This document shows positions 42,528-54,904 of a stretch of DNA of 64,000 nt, piece by piece. This stretch comes from Oryza sativa Japonica Group (lineage: Eukaryota; Streptophyta; Magnoliopsida; Poales; Poaceae). Each line of letters begins with the position of its first letter. Within the stretch, counting starts at the first letter, position 1. The stretch spans positions 8,403,001 to 8,467,000 of the forward strand of contig NC_089036.1 in NCBI RefSeq assembly GCF_034140825.1. The letters are read 5' to 3'. A program made the position numbers and the translations under genes. The notes below the pieces were generated by a model that did not search any database, had not been told where the DNA came from, and saw nothing but the letters and a program-made list of their open reading frames with translations.

Positions 42528-45425
42528 TAGATGATGAGAGCCACCTGAGCAGAATGATCATCTCTACCATAATAGGTCGCGCTCATTTGGTATGACTATA
42601 GCATAGTACAACAAGATTATATAATTTTGATATATGTAGCTGAAAATTAAAATACGTTATTTTATTTATGTGATATTAAATTTTGTTTACATGTATACAT
42701 TGACCTCGTTATAGTTCTATTAAATGTAAAAAAAATAAATTTAATCAATTACATTTAATTCATTATTCTATTTATTTCGATTTTGGTTCAAGTGAAACTT
42801 ATTATATTCAAGTTTGTAGGTAGTAGACATTTCAGTAGCCAATGCAGTAATACACCTGTAAATTCAAAATAATTTGTAAATATATGGCATAAAGAATAAT
42901 AAACTGTAAAAAAAAACAAAATTCATGTTCGACCGATGTTAGGCATGACCTTACTGTATCATGTTCAATCATTCTGATCCTACAAAAAATTTTTTTTCTG
43001 ATCCATGTCATGTGGTCTACATCCCAATTCTTCTAATGAAGTCTACATCCAATTATCTGAATTGTGACGTGTATGATCCAACGCCAAGATATTTTGTTCT
43101 CCTCGTTGTGCAAGAAATCAATGGGGGACCTGAGATGCGACACTTTTTACAATAAGAGAGAAAAACTAAGCCGGGTAATGCAATTGCGTGTTATCAAAAA
43201 ATAAAAAACACAAGACATAGCATCTATAGTTTTTCGCTATTGTTTCTATTTATTCATGACTTAATTCAAGCATACCAAATGGATCTCTGTTTTAGTTATT
43301 TATCACTAGAACACATTAGCCACAGGACAATTGACGAATACAACAGAGTACATTGCCTTAACGGCACATGCAAATCGATGTAAAATACATGTCTAAGCAT
43401 TGTGTATAGCAAAGTTACTTCTGTTCCTAATCTGCACCTGAGTAAGGCTCCTAGGTTGTAGCCAAGAAGCTCAATAACTTCTGTAGTCAACAACTTGATG
43501 AGTGAAACCCTGAATTTCAACCATATGCCTAATACTATAATGCAATATATTATAGTACCATTATGTTTCCAAGATATAGTTAAAAATAAATGAGTTATCC
43601 TCATAATGATGCTTATGATGCTTATTTAAAAACGAAAATGACAGTAGACTATGCTTTCTTTTGTGGCACACACAACTAGCTTACTTGCGCTGCTCTGATT
43701 CTTCCTCCCTGGTTCCATCTCTGCACATTTCCACATCGGACAGTAGTTTTCAGATTTCACCTTTACCTTCTTCTTTTTCCAAGAATGATTTCAGCTTGAC
43801 CTATTCTTCTCACGTTTTTGTATAGTTTTTTTTTGCCTTGGATTATTTGTTCAACGCTTCTAAAAATACGATTTCTCAAAAGAAATTCTTTTACTTCGTA
43901 CCACTTGTTCTAAGCTACTGGTATTATTGAAGTTTATTTCTTAAATTATTGGTTCATCGCGCTCATCAAGGAAACAGTCCGTCTAAATTATTTGAATTGA
44001 AGACACTCCTAATATTGTTAGGTAGACAGATTGTTTCAGGATTCAGACTTTCAGAGTTCAGAGACAATAGAAAAGACCCTGAGCTGCTGCAGACAGCAGC
44101 TGCTCATATGGGGTGTTCCTTGTGGATAGACATCCGGTTATTATCCACTTGAATTGCTTTTGGATGGCTCTGTGGCTGGGTTGCTGCCTAATTCCATCGT
44201 CGCTGTCACCACCTCAAATAATTCTCCTCAGTTTCGTCAGTCTTCAGCTGAAGATCAATGCACATTGGCGATTGCTAGGGTCGTTTTCGAGAACAAGAAC
44301 AATCCAGAGGCGCCGCTGGAAAAGTTCTTAAAAATGACATGAGTATTCATGTCTCCGTTCATCTTATTCTTGTTTATCACTTCAAAAAATGATTAAAAGT
44401 TTCTCACCTGTATTGACATTATCGAAACAAACATGTTTTGTGACTAACTTTTGAATTTTTTAGAAGCGCAGGTGCACTTCTCTCTATGTACGTACGCGTC
44501 CTCTACATATGCTGGAAAATTGTTAGGACCGTGAATACACTTCTAATAAAATTATGAACAAGCATCTACAACTTAAATCATTAAAGAATAATGGATAGGC
44601 ATTTACCTACATAGAACTCTCTCATTGTTCGCTTGCTGGCTTATCAGCCACATAAAAGTAAAAAAAAATATAAATATTTTAAGTTGATTTTAAGATATTT
44701 TTTATGGTAGTTTGTTTTTCAGTATTAGATTTTACTTAAAGTTAATTTCAATTGTTTCGTTTATTTTTCTACAGGATATCCTCTGGCCATGCATACACAA
44801 ACTCCTGGCGAATTCTCTGCTTAATAAAACCTCTGGCGAATCGTTTAAGCTGATCCTACTTTATTCAAGCCTGCACCTACCAGAAATTTCCTACCGTGTT
44901 TTTAAATCTGAACTTTGCTTTCAACACATGGAGCAACTTACCATGAGGTCCATTGAACAATTACACTAATTAATAGCTAATTAATATCAGCCACCTGTCC
45001 TCCAAATCCTGTGTGCTCAACCTCAACCATCACCCAGTTTGCAACTCCAATCCATGTGCAAGAAATCGAAGTTTCTCCATTCACACACACACAAACAAAA
45101 AAAAAAAATCGAAGTTTCTAGCAGCAGCTAAGCTAAGCTAAGCTTACCTTCCACTTCCAAACCGCACCACTTGTGGAAGCAAAAGACACAGTTCTAGCAC
45201 ACCAAACCGCAATTAATTAGCACTAATCGCTTGCATAATCACGAACTTTATCTTGATACAAAAGCATCCACGATGATTGCCTCCCGGCCAGCCATTCCCC
45301 GCCACTAATCCATAATTTTTATTCTGTTCGCAACCAGCCAAACTGAGGCCGAGAAGAAGCGTAGCTGCGTAGGCATATCGGCTTTGCTTTGAGCTAAGCT
45401 TGGGCTGAGTGAGTGTGTGTGGCAC

Positions 45426-46025
45426 ATGTCGTCGACGGCGGCGGGCGGCGCGCCGGGGCCGGCGGCGCAGCGTCATGGCGGCGGCGGCGGTGGAGGGGGG
45501 TGCTGCAGCTCAGGCGTGACGCTGGAGCTCGTCGGCGCGTTCACGGCGGTGTGCCTGGTGCTGTACGGGGTGATACTCTACTTCAACTACCTGTACGTGC
45601 GGTGGAGCGGCCGCGACGGCGTGCACCGGACTTCGGGCGGCGGCGGCGGCGGAGGGCGTGGAGCGGCGGCGAGGAAGAGGGGCGGCGGCGGCGGCCTCGA
45701 CAAGGCGGCGCTGGCGGCCATTCCGGTGTTCAGGTTCAAGGCGTCGGCGTCGGCGGCGGCGCTCGGCGGCGGCGAGGCGGAGTGCGCGGTGTGCCTGAGC
45801 GGCATGCAGGACGGCGACGCGGTGCGCGCGCTGCCCGGGTGCGGCCACGCCTTCCACGCCGGCTGCGTCGACGCCTGGCTCCGCGCCCACGGCACCTGCC
45901 CCGTCTGCCGCGCGCGCCCCGCCGTGCCGCCTCCTCCGCCGGCGAAACCACCCTGCCTGAAGGCGCCGGAGCCCGCCGCCGCCGCCGCCGGCCGGCAGCC
46001 GGTCGACCTGGAGAGCCATGTATAG
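45426..46025 (+). CDS. ATL-type RING-H2 E3 ubiquitin ligase (gene B3)
   Basis: First gene on the plus strand. I start it at 45426 (MSSTAAGG, 199 residues), like MSSHDPSS in B2; a Met three codons upstream (45417) is possible. A Gly-rich run and two cysteines precede one membrane segment (about 33-58, LELVGAFTAVCLVLYGVILY). The GLD-type motif is GLDKAALAAIPVFRFK (90-105), the closest in the window to the textbook ATL form. RING-H2 ligands: C120, C123, C139, H141, H144, C147, C158, C161, in a divergent context (HAFHAGCVDAWLRAHGTCPVC). The tail is Pro/Ala rich and ends ESHV. Likely an older, separate ATL lineage rather than a recent duplicate of the A group. Confidence 0.9.
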   Translation: MSSTAAGGAPGPAAQRHGGGGGGGGCCSSGVTLELVGAFTAVCLVLYGVILYFNYLYVRWSGRDGVHRTSGGGGGGGRGAAARKRGGGGGLDKAALAAIPVFRFKASASAAALGGGEAECAVCLSGMQDGDAVRALPGCGHAFHAGCVDAWLRAHGTCPVCRARPAVPPPPPAKPPCLKAPEPAAAAAGRQPVDLESHV

Positions 46026-46542
46026 CACTAAGCTAATCAAGACGGTTAGTTAATTTTAGCCATGTATAAAATCTAGTTAGCTCCTACTCCTACTACTACA
46101 TGTTCCTTAATTAGTTTTTTTTTTTTTTTGCGTTCTTGAAATCAAACGCCATTTTCGTCAATAATCCAGCAACGCCATTGTTCCCATTGAGATGAACAAT
46201 GCCTATGTCCAATGTCTTGGCACTCTGTAAATCACTTTTTGTTGTTTTGCTGTAATTTTTTTCCCCTGGTTTTTGCCAACTTTGAAGCACAACGATGTGC
46301 AATATGGATAGCAATCTTATCTGATAAACACTGCATAATAATTGAGTGGTTAACCAGATTTAACTGCTAGTAGTGGTTGCATTCAAGTAAATCAGGTGGG
46401 TGGTTGAACTGATGCCTGGTTGAAGGGGACATTGCATTGCCATTGGTAGATGTACCTCTCAACACTTGCATTGTGCAAGAGTGGCCACAGCGATGACACT
46501 GAGGCTTGTGCATTATCAAGGCATCAAAATGGTTGTTTACTA

Positions 46543-46764
46543 CTCCCCTGTTTCATATTTCGTTTTTTTTATCAAACTTCTTAAAAGTTTGATTAAGTTC
46601 ATATAAAAAAATAGTAATACTTATAACACCGAATTAGTTTCACTACTGACTATTTTGATAGTTTTTTCTTGTTTTATATCGAAAATATTACTATTTTTTT
46701 TTAAATTTGGTTTAAACTTGACTTATAAAAAGTTAAAATTACTTATGCCATGAAGCAGAGGTAG
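46543..46764. mobile_element. Stowaway-like MITE
   Basis: Left end CTCCCCTGTTTCATATTTCG, right end ATGAAGCAGAGGTAG, flanked by TA. Arms diverged but complementary (aaacttcttaaaagtttgat / acttgacttataaaaagtt). Confidence 0.7.
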
Positions 46765-47092
46765 TATATATATCTTTTTCCATAAGCTTACGACAACAGC
46801 GTCAAAACAGCCTATGTACCAACGATGTTTTTTTTCCCTATGATATGAAAGGATTTTTTTTTTTTTGAAACTTGATATGAAAGGATTGTACAATATTCCT
46901 AACAAACAAGTTGCCAATATAGGTGTGTGGCGTGTACACCTTTCTTCTCAGCTGAAGTTGCGGTGGGCTTATTGAGAAAAGCTTAGGTTATCACTACAGA
47001 TGTGCTATATATGTTTAGAGAATAATGATACTAGTACTACAGGACAAAATATGGTAGAGCAATTGCAGTGCCTATACTATACTCCTATATAA

Positions 47093-47371
47093 GGGGTTGT
47101 TTGGTTGGCATACTCACGTTACCAAAACTTGCCATACTTCATTTAGCTAACATGCCTAACATGTGGATAACAAAATTGAAGCCACACTTCAACCATAGAA
47201 GAGCAAACTTGCCACACTTTTACGTGCCAATGACATGTGGGACCCACGTTATGGTGAAGGAATCTTGCCATAAGTGTGGCACGAACCAAACGGATGCCTA
47301 ACTTAGTCAAACCTGACTTACTTGAGTTGTGGCACAGTAAGACAAATTGTGGTAGTGAGCCAAACAGCCCC
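47093..47371. mobile_element. MITE with GGGGTTGTTTGGTT ends
   Basis: Left end GGGGTTGTTTGGTTGGCAT and right end (reverse complement) GGGGCTGTTTGGCTCACTAC. Internal words CTTGCCACAC/GTGTGGC recur in both orientations. A typical high-copy rice MITE. Confidence 0.75.
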
Positions 47372-48729
47372 AAGACTGTTCGTACTCTCTGGCACGCAAA
47401 GACAAATCATTAGCGTATCATCGATTAAGTATGAATTATTACAAACATAAAAAATGAGTTTATTTGATTATTTAAAGAACTTCTATGTAAAAAGTTTTCA
47501 TAAAAATACAGTGTTTAACAATTTGGGGAGTGTGCTTATGGAAGAGCAAGTTGCCACCCCAAACTCTAAAACGAACTCAGTAGAGTGCTACTGAGCAATG
47601 GTTTTGTTTTTTCTTCGATCTCAATCGTTGAATAAAACTAAGGCATTTTTTCTTTACGCAAATTTTGCAAGAAATAGTTTGATGGTGATAGAGAATGTAA
47701 ACAATTCTCACATTCCAAATAGGGCCTAACTGGTGGAGATACTACTACGGTTTTAACGTAGGAGGATTAACCTTCGAAATGTTGTGCGATTGGAAAGGAG
47801 GAATGCGACGTGAATTTCACAGGATTTGAACTACTTTCTATTAAAATCATGTAAAATTTCCGTGTTCTAAAGTAGCCTGGCCTTAATTGATTTTCTGATA
47901 TATCTCATGTAGATCACTTCAATGTTCTACAAATGATAATTGATGTAACAACTCCAATGTTCACCACGTTTACAAGTCAAGCAGCTATGCCAAAAGATGG
48001 CTTTTGAGCCAGAGAAACAGAGTCCACATGTTCCATACCTAGGGCTAAGTGGTCAATGTCTCCAGTATATAAGTAAAAAGTGCTCCATGGTGGATACTTT
48101 CACTTTGTGGAATATTTTTGCATTATTCTTCCCCACAAATATTGTGGCCATGAATATATTAGACCGCTCATGTGCCTTTCAACCATTTTTAACCCAAACC
48201 ATTAGATGACTTGTCATTGACACCCTTTTAACCTCCACTAGCAATAGGTGATTTGGTTACCTCCATATGAAAGATTGGTCAGAGACAATCATTACTATAT
48301 AAACCTGTTGTTGACACCCTCTTAGTCTCCACTCACCCGTGGTTTTTGCTAATAGAAATTAAATTGGATGATAACCACATTTGAAACTTTGCTTGCCAAA
48401 AAACCAAGAGGGAACCTAAGGTTGGGCCAAGACTCGGCTAGGCCACTATGAACTTGGCCACATTCTGAAGTACATGGTGAAATAAAAAAAAAATCTGAGT
48501 TTGGACCATATGGATTATGGAGTTGTATAAATCAAGCAAAATCCCTGCAAACCTCGGTTAGGTTTGCATGTATAAATCCAGATAAAATTAAAAGAATGAC
48601 CTCACTTAAATGTAAACTATAATTAAAATAACAAAATGAAATTCCTAGCTCTGCTATTAAATATTAACATATCTCCTTCAATGTTGCTTGCTTTTTTTAT
48701 TTTTGAGAACTCTCCAATGTTGCTTGTTA

Positions 48730-49001
48730 CTCCCTCCGTTTCATTTTATAAATCATTTGACTTATTTCTTATACGAAGTTTTTTTAGTTTAATCAAGTTT
48801 ATAGTCCTATAGAATAAAATAGCAACATCTACATACAACATCAAATTAGCTTCATTAAATTTAACATTGAATATATTTTGATACAATATTTGTTTATATT
48901 GAAAATGTTATTATATTTTACTATAAACTTAATTAAATTTTAGGAAGTTTGGCTTTAAAAAAGTTAAACGACTTATAATATAAATATTATAAACGGAGGA
49001 G
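48730..49001. mobile_element. Stowaway-type MITE
   Basis: Left end CTCCCTCCGTTTCATTTTAT, right end ATAAACGGAGGAG, flanked by TA. Arms include ATCATTTGACTTATTTCTTA and the complementary GTTAAACGACTTATAATAT. Confidence 0.85.
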
Positions 49002-49857
49002 TACTTTGTTAGTGGCTACAATGCTATGCACGTGTTGTCCTTGTTCATAATTGAAAGAATAACATCTCACACCACACATCTTATTATCTCGGTTTTGAAA
49101 TGATGAGCGTAACCAACATAGGTCCATCACTATACCTTTGTGGCAACCATATGTCGACACGACGACACACCAGACGTACGAGCTATTGGCCAAAGCCAAA
49201 CGTGGTGATGCATGACTGATGACCACCAACTCAAGGGATCTAATGCCATGTGAAGCGTCCAGTGGCAGTTTTTTGTTGTTGCATATTTGTATTTCTCATG
49301 AATAATGATTAATTTACTTTGTGTTGTACAGCTTCATTCGTTTCTTGCTTCTCTCGTGATCTCGTCAATTTCTACGTTATCTTTTTATGAGCATGCCTCT
49401 TTTTTTTTCACTATTTAGGCTTCTCTCGCTAACTTCTACATTATCCTTTTAGAAGCATGCTTTCCGAACAGATAAACAAAGTGTTTTTTAAATACTTTAT
49501 ATATAAAAGTTTCTAAAAAATAAAAAAATATTTTTCAAATTTGTAATGGTGAATACTTAATTAATAGTATAGTAATGACTCAAGTTTTATGTGTTACTAA
49601 AAAGCTAAGTTAAGCTGAAACGAACAAAGCATTAGACACCATTATTCCAACTTTAAGGCTCATTCGGTTCTAGACTTCTACTTGTGTCGTTTTTTAAGGT
49701 TGTGTCGTTTTTTAAGGTATTGACTTGTAACCTCATAAACATGAAGCTGAAATTTGTACTATTTGAAAAAAAAGGCATACTTAATCCAATTTAGTGTCCT
49801 ACTTATAAATTATCACGTGCACAATTCTTTTAAAAATTTCTAAGTTTCTTAGAATAT

Positions 49858-50013
49858 TTTTAGTGATGGGCAACGCACCCGTCGATAGCGAGACGTTTTT
49901 AGTAACTTAGTCAATGTTAAGATATACTGATATAATCTTTTGAATGTGCTTATAGGGATTAAGTGTGTGTATACATTAATAGGAGTGAGAACGTGCATAC
50001 GTTCCTTAAAAAA
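49858..50013 (+). mobile_element. SINE-like short retroposon 3' end (second copy)
   Basis: Shares 'cccgtcgatagcgag', 'gaatgtgcttataggga' and an A-rich end with 7223-7386. Diverged; family not established. Confidence 0.4.
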
Positions 50014-50352
50014 TAACTTTTTAAAACAGACCTTACTTTGTAATAGTTATTAATTCATTCGTGTGTACCCTCAATATTATCGTCTTTTAATTTCCATTCA
50101 GCCATTCCAAACGGTGTCTACAAGCAGTAAATTTCCATGCATTTATCGAATTTAGGGTATTTTGAATCACATGAATGAAAAAACAGATAAATATGAAAGA
50201 CATATGATTCTGACAATAATGCAAGTATAAAATAGATGACTTTAAAATATAGAAAAAACATAGAAATGACCGTTTGATTGGGCCATAGGAAAAACACCGG
50301 AATTTGAGGAGAGATAAAAATTCGAAAGATTCTTTCTATGAGGTTATGTTAA

Positions 50353-50856
50353 GGGCCCCTTTGATTTGTAGGAAAAATGTAGGAATTTTGGAGGATTTCA
50401 ATCCTATGAAAAAAAAATCCTATGAAGGCCTTTGAAACAAAAGATTGAATCCTATCCAATCCTTTAAAATTCATATGGAATGGGTAATCATACGCACATT
50501 TTGGAGGAAAGTTAGTAAGAGGTCTAACCTCTTGGAATATTTCCTCTGAGTCTATCTCTCTCATCTGATTCCTGTGTTTTTCCTGTGGTCCAATCAAACG
50601 GCTATTCCTTTGTTTTTCCTATGTTTTGTAATCCTCTGTTTTACAATTGTACTCTTGTCAGAATCCTGTGTTTTTTCAATCTATCAGTTTTTTTATTCCT
50701 ACGATTCAAAGGCGCCCAAAATTTCCTCCAAAAATTTACATGAGAAGAGGCATTCTACAGGAATTTCATAGGATTTAAAGGGTTATATTGGAAAAATTCC
50801 TATAGAAATAAAATCCTCTAAAAATATTATGAATTTCCTTTGAATCAAAGAGGGCC
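50353..50856. mobile_element. ~500-bp MITE with GGGCCCCTTTGATT ends
   Basis: Left end GGGCCCCTTTGATTTGTAGG, right end (reverse complement) AGGCCCTCTTTGATTCAAAG. Words like ATAGGATTTAAAG and TTTCCTATGTTTTG recur in both orientations inside. It ends ~590 bp before the start codon of the KEN/D-box gene. Confidence 0.75.
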
Positions 50857-51445
50857 TCAAGTACAAAAATACCGTCCTTGCACTCCGAGCAAAATTCATC
50901 CCAAAATTCAAATCCACGCACACTTCAAACTTCAAACTTGAAACCATCGCTTCCGAATCTTGAAACTGCCGCGGGAACGACGGGAAGAATCACCGAATCA
51001 GCATCCCATTACGTGACGCCACGTGTCTTTTTTTTCCCATCCCAAACCTCGGAAACCGCGGGCCAACAAATTTCGAAGCCTCCGCGCCAACACAGCGCCC
51101 GCGAGGCCTCCCCTTCCCTCCTCCCCCAAAAATCCAAAATTGGAAAAATTTTACCAGTCGCCTCCTCGCTCCAAAGCTCAAAATCCAAAAACTGCTTCAG
51201 CTGAAATGAAATCCCAGAGGCTCGCAACCCACGCGCCCATGAAATTTGGGGAAAATTTAGCCTCCCGAATCCCCAAATTTCGAAAAAACCCGGCTGGTTC
51301 ATGCCGCGCCCAACCTCCTCTTTCGAGTTTCGATCCATGTCAAATACCAGCGCCACCGCTCGCTCGCTCCTCATCGTCGCAAATTCGCAATCCGCTCACC
51401 AATTCCCACCTCCAGATCGACTCCATCTCCTCTCCTCTCCTCTCC

Positions 51446-51775
51446 ATGGCCGTTCTTGGGTCGCGCGCGTGCGGCGGCGACGACAAGGAGAACGTGCCGC
51501 CGATGCCGGCGGTGGCGGCGGCGGTGGCGGCGAGTTCTTGGCATGGCATCGCCGTCGTCAAGAACCAGAGGATGAAGAGGCCGGGCGGCGGCGGAGGGAA
51601 GCTGCGGAGGCGCGTGCCGCTCCGCGACATCACCAACCTCATGTACGTCGCCGCGCGGCCGCCTGCTCCACCGGCTGCGAGCTCCGTGACGGCGGCGGCG
51701 CGGTCGCGGGAGGAGCCGGTTGCGGCTGCGGCGGCGTTGCCGGCGAGGCGTTCGCTCAGGAAGGAGTTCAGATAG
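51446..51775 (+). CDS. Small protein with KEN box and destruction box (putative APC/C-linked cell-cycle protein)
   Basis: 109 residues from MAVLGSRACG at 51446. The frame is open upstream to 51023 but that part is a low-complexity AT-rich leader, whereas 51446 has a good context (TCTCCATGGC) and codon use becomes GC rich there. Two canonical degrons: KEN at 14-16 in DKENVPP, and a full D-box R56-V-P-L59-R-D-I62-T-N64, fitting RxxLxxIxN exactly. Another RxxL lies at 101-104 near a basic C-terminus (RRSLRKEFR). There is no enzymatic domain; the Ala/Pro-rich linker suggests disorder. This layout is that of substrates or pseudosubstrate inhibitors of the anaphase-promoting complex (compare plant PATRONUS/RSS1 or UVI4/GIG1 types), but I do not recognise the specific gene. 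Confidence 0.75.
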   Translation: MAVLGSRACGGDDKENVPPMPAVAAAVAASSWHGIAVVKNQRMKRPGGGGGKLRRRVPLRDITNLMYVAARPPAPPAASSVTAAARSREEPVAAAAALPARRSLRKEFR

Positions 51776-53047
51776 CGGCACGAAGCAATTCGTCGATTCA
51801 GATTGGCAGCAATTGCTGCTAGAGTTTTGTAGCAGTAGGAGCGTAGAACAGATGAAATGGAAATGGAAATTGAAACAAATTTGATTCAGCTCAATTCTTT
51901 TGCATTGCTACTGAGGTGTTGCCACAAAGACCACAACCAAACCATGGTGACCATCTTGCATGCATGCCAACTGTTCGATGGAATGCTGTGTGCACGCCAG
52001 AATACTCCTTTCTTCAAATCGCTGTGAACCCAAGTGTTCGTCCCGATTTGGAATTTTAGATCAGCTATGTTTCATACCTACGGAGTACTCAACAACATCA
52101 TCATTTTATTTCTTTTTGGGAGAGGAACATCAACATCATTTTGGAACCATGTCATCTACCTCCATCGCCACGAAATAAACCAACCTTAGATATGATAGAA
52201 CATCACTAGTACCTTATACAACGAACTGAAATTCAGGTATCATCTGACCTGGGATTTGATAACGGGACAACAGACACCAACGAGCCATCAGCCATATTTG
52301 CATAGTTGCATCTCATCAAACGAAACACAGCTCTGAATTCTAGAGTGTGTACTAGCCATTTTCACATCACTTCAACCTGAAAAAATTACTCTATATACTT
52401 GCATCCATTTCAACCTTATCAGGCAATCCAGCTGGTTAGTACCAAATTTGGTTTGGCAATTATCATACCAGATACCTATCTCACTACCCGGTACCATACT
52501 GTTTCGGAACATGAAACCGTGGTATAGCACCTCCTATTTATTACTCCCTCTGTCCTCTGATACAAGGGATTTTGACATTTTACTTGTACTGTTTAACCAT
52601 TCGTCTTATTAAAAAAAATTTGGAGTTATTATTTTTTTACTTACTTTATTATCCAAAGTACTTTAAGCATAACTTTTCGTTTTTTATATTTGCACAATTT
52701 TTTTTTGAATAAGACGACTGGTTAAACAGTGTAAGCAAAATGTCAAAATCTCTTATATTATGAGACAGATGGAGTAAGAGCTTAAGGAGAGAGACTATCT
52801 GACTTTTTATAAAAATCTGAATATTATGTTCTATTATCTCTTCAAGAAACTTTAAGTAATTAATTATAGAAGAAGAGTTATGTTTATATAGACCAAACTG
52901 CAATAGATCGACAACAAATCTGAAAGTTATCCAGTAAAAAACAACAAATCTGAAAGTTATGAGAGATGTGTAAAACTATCCAGAAGAATTGTTTCAAAAT
53001 AGTTAAAAATATATTTGATTGGCAAGTTACACAATAATTGAACTATG
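51776..53047. other. Intergenic DNA with one Stowaway MITE
   Basis: 3' flank of the KEN/D-box gene, then AT-rich DNA. 52544-52774 is a Stowaway MITE, listed separately. A 29-bp direct repeat with 'aacaacaaatctgaaagttat' occurs at about 52911 and 52938. No gene supported. Confidence 0.55.
52544..52774. mobile_element. Stowaway-type MITE
   Basis: Left end CTCCCTCTGTCCTCTGATAC, right end TATGAGACAGATGGAG, flanked by TA. Arms include TTGACATTTTACTTGTACTG and GTTTAACCATTCGTCTTATT with their complements; related to the element at 34707. Confidence 0.85.
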
Positions 53048-54325
53048 TGTTAGGGTTACGGGTAAGGTGTACCCTCTATCCTTGAATATAAGATGTGTCA
53101 GGGTTATGGATACCACATACCTAATAGTAGTTGACTAAATCTCGACAGGACCCACCACATACCATGTCTTATACGGAAACAACCTTCGGATATAGGAGGA
53201 GTTCCGCATAAGGAAGGATGAATAGAGTTCTACATGGAAACGACTAGGACTATTTGGATTATATCCATATTGGTTTTCCTAGTTCTACTTGGACAATGGG
53301 ACACCTATGGGTATAAATACAAGGCCCCCTAGGAGGAGAGGGGACACGGAACAATAGATCAAGACACAAAATCAACATACAAGCCAACACGCCGCCAAAT
53401 ATCAACATCAAAGATTAGCTTAGACAAACCCTATCGGGGGTACCTGCGGGGGCCGGCAAGAGGGGTCAAGCACTATCTCTGATCTCGACGAGTTCGTGCT
53501 CGAGGAAGAAGACTACCCTATCGTCGACTACGAGTTGGTTATCTAGCCATCAAGTCGACGACAGCCAGATATGTTATCCCAAATGTTGTATTTGTGTGAT
53601 CCAGATGAATAAAGAGCAACACCGGCTTCGGCCAACAGGATGTAGGGTTATTACCTGACAATTCAGGGGCCCGACCATGTATAAAAATCCTCGTCTCTGT
53701 CTCTTTTACCTAAGTCTCGCATATATCCTGGTACCAACGATCCCCATACCATGCAAATACCGGAATCGTGACATCAAACGTCGACACGATGGGTACCGAT
53801 ATAGTATACCCGCGCGTGTACGAATAGTTTCCGTATACATTAAGGAAATCTATCCTGTGATAGTAACGGAATCTACGGATGGAAGGAGTCTTACTCGGGC
53901 AAGACTGGGGCAAGACTGGGTCTTTACCATATCGTGAGGGGTCCGATATCTCCGAGTTCTACTTGGAGATCAACTGACCCACGGTATAAAAGGGACCCCT
54001 GGGCAGGACCTAAGGCATCAAATCTCACCACCAACACACCCACCACAGCCTACCAAGCCGGAGCCTACAGGAGCCAAGTCGCCGGAGATCTAGTCGGACC
54101 AACTGACTACGGTCTCGTCGGTATCATCGAGTTCTGTTATTCCCTTTGTAATCTGTGGTTTCCATCATATAATCCTATACCAACTGGATTAGGGCTATTA
54201 CCTGCTAAGGGGTCTAAACTAGTATAATCCTTGTCTTTTGTCTGCTTGATGTCGTACTACGTAGATCCTCGTACCGACGGACCCCAATACCCTCTATATC
54301 CGGTCTACGGGTATCCCCGTCGACA
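53048..54325. mobile_element. LTR fossil (Ty3/gypsy-like), LTR sequence only
   Basis: Starts TGTTAGGGTTACGG, ends TCCCCGTCGACA, flanked by a perfect 5-bp target duplication CTATG (53043-53047 and 54326-54330). It contains LTR-type sequence with TATAAATAC/TATAAAAGG promoter-like words. An internal LTR-like 3' end (…TCGACA at 53786) suggests one complete LTR-sized unit (~740 bp) followed by part of a second. No internal coding region remains, so it is a broken remnant. The intact target duplication suggests a fairly recent insertion. Confidence 0.7.
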
Positions 54326-54699
54326 CTATGAAAGGCATGTTATGCGGCAAAATTACTTACACCAATATGTTTCATTGATTACATGAAAACAAAGTTACAA
54401 ATATGTTATCTCACAAAAGTTACTTATCAACTGTAGTGTGCCATGTAAAGATGACAAGAAACCTACATATTTGTTATTTTGAAGAACACCTAACTTATCA
54501 AGTATAGTTGGCCACGCAAAAATGACAACATTCTTACAAGTTTGTTATCTCAAAGTTAGACTCATCTTATCAAGTATAAGAACTTTATGGGGTAAAAACA
54601 AATATACTCACAATGCAAAGACATACATTAAGAGTATGGATAGACATGTTAACAAACTTTATTTGTATTTCTTCAAAAGCACAAGGAGTGTGTCATGGC

Positions 54700-54836
54700 T
54701 GAGTCATGAAATGTACAGGTCAACTTGCAAAGTTGCAATACCCTATGTACTATTTTAGCAATACAAGTCAGATATTGTCTATACATGCAACAAACTCTAT
54801 CACCTAAATCCCAATATGCCTTTTCTTTGCTATATA
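54700..54836 (+). promoter_or_regulatory. Preserved endosperm promoter of the glutelin pseudogene
   Basis: GCN4 box TGAGTCA (54700-54706), a perfect AACA motif AACAAACTCTATC (54789-54801) and a TATA box (54831-54836) lie in the same order and spacing as in active GluB promoters, ~70-205 bp before the ATG. Confidence 0.8.
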
Positions 54837-54904
54837 CACTAGCTTGATCTATCATTGAACTCACATCAATTAGCTTAAGTTTCCATTAGCATATACAGAA
54901 AGCT

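Larger units (their letters stand above)
40087..45425. other. Long intergenic region around the strand switch
   Basis: This gap separates the minus-strand block from the plus-strand genes. It contains two MITEs (40196-40512 and 40623-40777) and a possible third (about 42355-42527). A 62-codon frame at 44154-44342 looks protein-like (LAIARVVFENKNNPEAPLEK) but I cannot assign it; it might be a stray exon. 45065-45150 has CA and AGCTA microsatellites in the 5' flank of gene B3. Otherwise nothing recognised. Confidence 0.5.
46026..50352. other. Intergenic DNA rich in small elements
   Basis: No supported gene. Contains MITEs at 46543-46764, 47093-47371 and 48730-49001 and a SINE-like tail at 49858-50013. 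Remaining sequence is AT rich. Confidence 0.55.

Noticed and set aside
44154-44342. 62-codon frame as a gene
   Set aside because: Some protein-like composition, but no family recognised, no clear splice partners, and adjacent frames are equally open.
51023-51445. 140-residue N-terminal extension of the KEN/D-box protein
   Set aside because: Low-complexity, AT-leaning leader codons, with a better start context and a shift to gene-like composition at 51446.
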